Assembly: GCA_945891505.1 (NCBI GenBank)
Contig: CAMDDL010000010.1
Location: forward strand, 1 to 64,000
Length of the DNA: 64,000 nucleotides
Direction: 5' to 3'
Source: Maricaulis salignorans
GTDB taxonomy: Bacteria; Pseudomonadota; Alphaproteobacteria; Caulobacterales; Aquidulcibacteraceae
The notes beneath the pieces were generated by a model. It was given only the letters and a program-made list of their open reading frames with translations, was not told where the DNA came from and searched no databases. Numbering within the stretch: the first letter of the stretch is position 1; the number at the start of each line of letters is the position of its first letter. Below, piece after piece: positions 61,904-64,000 of this stretch. The position numbers and the translations under genes are program-made.

Positions 61904-63133
61904 ATGGTCCATTCCCACTCTTCCCCCCTTGTGGCGGTCGCGATCCTTGTCGCTGGCGGAACAGGTTCGCGTGCAAAACAGACTATCTCAGCCACAGGTC
62001 CCTGCGCTCAGGACGATCTGCCCAAGCAATTTCAATCCTTGGGCGGGAAACCAATTTTGCGCTGGAGCTTGGAAGCCTTCAGCCGCGATCCCCGGTTTGG
62101 TGCGATTGTGGTTGTCTGCGCGCGAGAGATGCGTGACCGGGTTTTGGCGTGCGCGGGTTCCAAACCGATCCTGCTGGCAGACGCTGGTGAGACGCGCACG
62201 CAATCGGTGGCCAATGGTCTGCGCGCAGCCCAAAGCGTCGGTGCCCTGTTCAGTTTCATCCATGACGCGGCGCGGCCGGGACTTAATCAGACTGTCTTGG
62301 ACGATCTATTCGCCGCTTTAGAGGCCGGGGCCGATGGCACAGCGCCGGGTCTCGCGATTGCGGACGCTTTGTGGCTGGCCCCAAATGGCCAAGTTGAACA
62401 GGCCCAAGCCCGCGACGGCCTTGTGCGCATCCAGACCCCGCAGGCCTTTAAAGCGAGCCTGATCCAAGCCGCCTATGAGACAATAGCCCCCGATCAAATG
62501 CTCTTGGACGATGTCGCGGTTGCCAAAGCCCATGGTGCCACCATCCAAGTGGTTGCAGGCAGCCCACTGCTTGAGAAAATTACTTGGCCAGAGGATTTTG
62601 ACCGTATGACGCGCCTGCTCACCCCGCAGCTTCTCCCCCGTATTGGGACTGGCTTTGATGCGCACCGGTTTGCGGAAGGCAGCTTCGTGACGCTCTGCGG
62701 CATCGAAGTGCCCCACACGCATGGGCTGGCCGGGCATTCTGACGCCGATGTGGCGTGGCATTGTTTGGCCGACGCGATCTATGGCGCTTTGTCAGCTGGC
62801 GATATTGGCAAGCACTTTCCGCCGACGGATCCCCAATGGCGCGGTGCGGCGTCCAGCATTTTCCTAGCCCATGCGGGAAACATGGTGACGGCCGCCGGTG
62901 GCAACATCAATCATGTCGACCTGACGATTATATGTGAGCGCCCTAAAGTCGGGCCGCATCGCGATGCCATGGTTCAAAGAACGGCCCAGCTTCTGGGCCT
63001 TCGCGAAAGCCAAGTCTCGGTCAAAGCCACGACGACCGAAGGCATGGGCTTTACCGGGCGTGCCGAAGGCATTGCCGCTCAAGCTACTGCCACCATCCTA
63101 CTGCCCGCCGATTTTGGCACTGCTCAAACTTAG
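61904..63133 (+). CDS. ispDF: Fused IspD/IspF isoprenoid enzyme
   Basis: A fused enzyme of the MEP isoprenoid pathway, common in alphaproteobacteria. The 409-residue protein combines IspD cytidylyltransferase (about residues 1-240: FIHDAARPGL, RIQTPQAFKASLIQAAYE) and IspF cyclase (about 245-405: RIGTGFDAHRFAEGSFVTLC, HSDADVAWHCLADAIYGALS, TTEGMGFTGRAEGIAAQ). The IspD nucleotide-binding loop after VAGGTGSR carries about 11 extra residues before PKQF, an insertion unlike most relatives. Otherwise the motifs are intact. Confidence 0.93.
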   Translation: MVHSHSSPLVAVAILVAGGTGSRAKQTISATGPCAQDDLPKQFQSLGGKPILRWSLEAFSRDPRFGAIVVVCAREMRDRVLACAGSKPILLADAGETRTQSVANGLRAAQSVGALFSFIHDAARPGLNQTVLDDLFAALEAGADGTAPGLAIADALWLAPNGQVEQAQARDGLVRIQTPQAFKASLIQAAYETIAPDQMLLDDVAVAKAHGATIQVVAGSPLLEKITWPEDFDRMTRLLTPQLLPRIGTGFDAHRFAEGSFVTLCGIEVPHTHGLAGHSDADVAWHCLADAIYGALSAGDIGKHFPPTDPQWRGAASSIFLAHAGNMVTAAGGNINHVDLTIICERPKVGPHRDAMVQRTAQLLGLRESQVSVKATTTEGMGFTGRAEGIAAQATATILLPADFGTAQT

Positions 63134-63143
63134 GATCGCACCC

Positions 63144-63644
63144 ATGTCGATTTTTCCCCAAGACCTCGTCATGGCAGCCCGCCTGCTGATCGGGGATGCA
63201 GAAGCCCGTGGCATCAAGATTACGACCGCCGAAAGTTGCACGGGTGGTCTGGTTGCTTCGCTCTTGACCGAGATCGCAGGCTCTTCCGCCGTGTTTGAGC
63301 GCGGCTTCGTAGTATATTCCAATCGTGCAAAAGAAGAGATGTTGCACGTACCGGGCGACCTATTGGCAGACTTCGGCGCGGTGTCTGAACCCGTTGCCCG
63401 CGCCTTAGCCGAAGGCGCACTGCATGAAAGCCGGGCAAACCTAAGTGTCGCCATCACCGGCATCGCCGGCCCGGGCGGTGGCACCGGCATGAAACCCGTC
63501 GGCCTCGTCCACTTCGCCAGCGCACGCGAAAACCGCTCGATCCGGCATGAGGAGCATTTATTCGGCGACATTGGCCGCGAGAAGGTCCGCCTCGAGGCCG
63601 TCCGCGTCGCGCTGCGCATGTTGCAGGATGGGTTGGAGGCGTAA
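63144..63644 (+). CDS. pncC: CinA C-terminal family nicotinamide-nucleotide amidase
   Basis: Deamidates nicotinamide mononucleotide, salvaging NAD. The 166-residue protein is the stand-alone C-terminal CinA domain: ITTAESCTGGLVASLLTEIA, VFERGFVVYSNRAKEEMLHV, GAVSEPVARALAEGAL and ITGIAGPGGGTGMKPVGLVH. The ATG at 63144 lies 10 bases after the ispDF stop; the two are probably co-transcribed. Only the amidase domain is present, without the N-terminal CinA domain, as is usual. Confidence 0.93.
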   Translation: MSIFPQDLVMAARLLIGDAEARGIKITTAESCTGGLVASLLTEIAGSSAVFERGFVVYSNRAKEEMLHVPGDLLADFGAVSEPVARALAEGALHESRANLSVAITGIAGPGGGTGMKPVGLVHFASARENRSIRHEEHLFGDIGREKVRLEAVRVALRMLQDGLEA

Positions 63645-63645
63645 C

Positions 63646-63791
63646 TCCCCTCGCCCTCTGGGAGAGGGGTCGGGGGTGAGGGGGATGGCGCAAAGGCGCG
63701 TTAGGTTGTCCGATTTGAGCTTCAGTAGTGCGCACTCAAGCAAAGCGAGTGAAGCGCCCTCACCCTAACCCCTCTCCCAGAGGGAGAGGGG
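63646..63791. repeat. Intergenic inverted-repeat element of the CCCTCACCC / CCCCTCTCCC type
   Basis: Imperfect inverted arms at 63647-63682 (rich in CCCTCTGGGAGAGGGG) and 63757-63791 (rich in CCCCTCTCCCAGAGGGAG) flank about 74 bases. Each arm is itself a small hairpin. Such elements are scattered between genes in many proteobacterial genomes, where they can act as REP-like transcription or mRNA-stability sequences. It begins two bases after the CinA-family stop. Confidence 0.8.
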
Positions 63792-63874
63792 CTTGACGCT
63801 CAAACTCGAGCACTGCCGTCGCGAAGACAAAAGCCTGTCTAAGTAGAAAGACTCCCAAGATAGGTCATTACCCC

Positions 63875-64000
63875 TCACTCATCCGGCGATATCGCGCGCA
63901 GAATATCCGTGTGATCATCCGTCCACGGTTTAAGTTCTTTGCGCGGCATCATCAATTCCCACATGGGTAAGGAATATTTCGCCAAGCGTGCAGGCGTTTT
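63875..64000 (-). CDS. C-terminal fragment of an unidentified protein, cut by window edge
   Basis: A reading frame open from the right edge runs for 41 codons to a TGA at 63875-63877. The visible residues include PMWELMMPRKELKPWTDD and end DDHTDILRAISPDE. The other two frames on this strand contain stops in the same span. The ending WTDDHTDILRAI faintly recalls C-terminal ends of spermidine synthase-like proteins, but this is a guess. Coding status is likely, identity unknown. Confidence 0.5.
   Translation of the reverse strand, partial: KTPARLAKYSLPMWELMMPRKELKPWTDDHTDILRAISPDE

Overview
The window is a densely packed chromosomal segment of an alphaproteobacterium, most likely of the Caulobacterales/Hyphomonadaceae kind. 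Lineage clues read from the sequence are a C4-pathway 5-aminolevulinate synthase, the block ntrB-ntrC-ntrY-ntrX-dat-hfq-hflX-mazG, an ffs-dnaX-ybaB-recR block, an NDUFS4-like complex I accessory protein, a zinc-less DnaX, an NtrC without the sigma-54 contact loop, a double cold-shock-domain protein and a MucR-type regulator. Coding sequence is moderately GC-rich by eye (exact value not computed). Genes are close-set, often with 4-base ATGA overlaps. There is no rRNA, CRISPR array or prophage; the only mobile element is one intact IS30-family insertion sequence.

Layout. 1-2866: glycerophosphodiesterase (cut by the left edge), 3-hydroxyisobutyryl-CoA hydrolase and 3-hydroxyisobutyrate dehydrogenase (valine breakdown). 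2944-6038: LdtR-like MarR regulator, hemA, a small conserved protein, then an AT-rich stretch with a MucR-like regulator that has lost most of its zinc ligands. 6039-11192: glyA-nrdR-ribD-ribE-ribH-nusB-thiL, in which RibD is only the reductase half and ribBA is absent. 11179-17693: a small exported protein, the proton-pumping pyrophosphatase HppA, two single-pass membrane proteins with SH3-like repeats, and nudC. 17815-24367: SRP RNA, dnaX-ybaB-recR, a saccharopine dehydrogenase-like oxidoreductase, a DUF1272 protein and parE. 24628-31800: double cold-shock protein, DUF192 protein, tRNA-Pro, complex I accessory protein, tRNA-Arg, gatB, DUF1176 protein, lipB, a small FliN-like protein, tRNA-Leu and mgtE. 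31790-38041: two exported cyclophilins, a membrane-anchored lysozyme-like protein, isovaleryl-CoA dehydrogenase, an acyl-CoA synthetase and tRNA-Ser. 38193-42792: rlpA-tmk-holB-tatD-metallohydrolase. 42793-49419: an accessory stretch with an alpha/beta hydrolase between two 56-bp direct repeats, an ABC exporter plus DUF445 operon, a 26-bp perfect palindrome and the IS30 element. 49420-54088: MAPEG protein, glutathione peroxidase, GPH-type transporter, mazG and hflX. 54171-61672: hfq, D-amino-acid transaminase and the two nitrogen-type two-component systems. 61904-64000: ispDF, a CinA/PncC amidase, a repeat element and the tail of one more gene.

Together the genes are mostly housekeeping: cofactor synthesis (heme, riboflavin, thiamine phosphate, lipoate, isoprenoids), replication and repair, translation, branched-chain amino acid catabolism, envelope maintenance and nitrogen/redox signalling. 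The points most worth a second look are the reduced riboflavin cluster, the zinc-less MucR protein in its AT-rich setting, the degenerate NtrC ATPase, the direct repeats bracketing the alpha/beta hydrolase with a 12-base word shared by the palindrome near the IS, and the paired SH3-like membrane proteins. No clearly new multi-gene defence or metabolic system was found.
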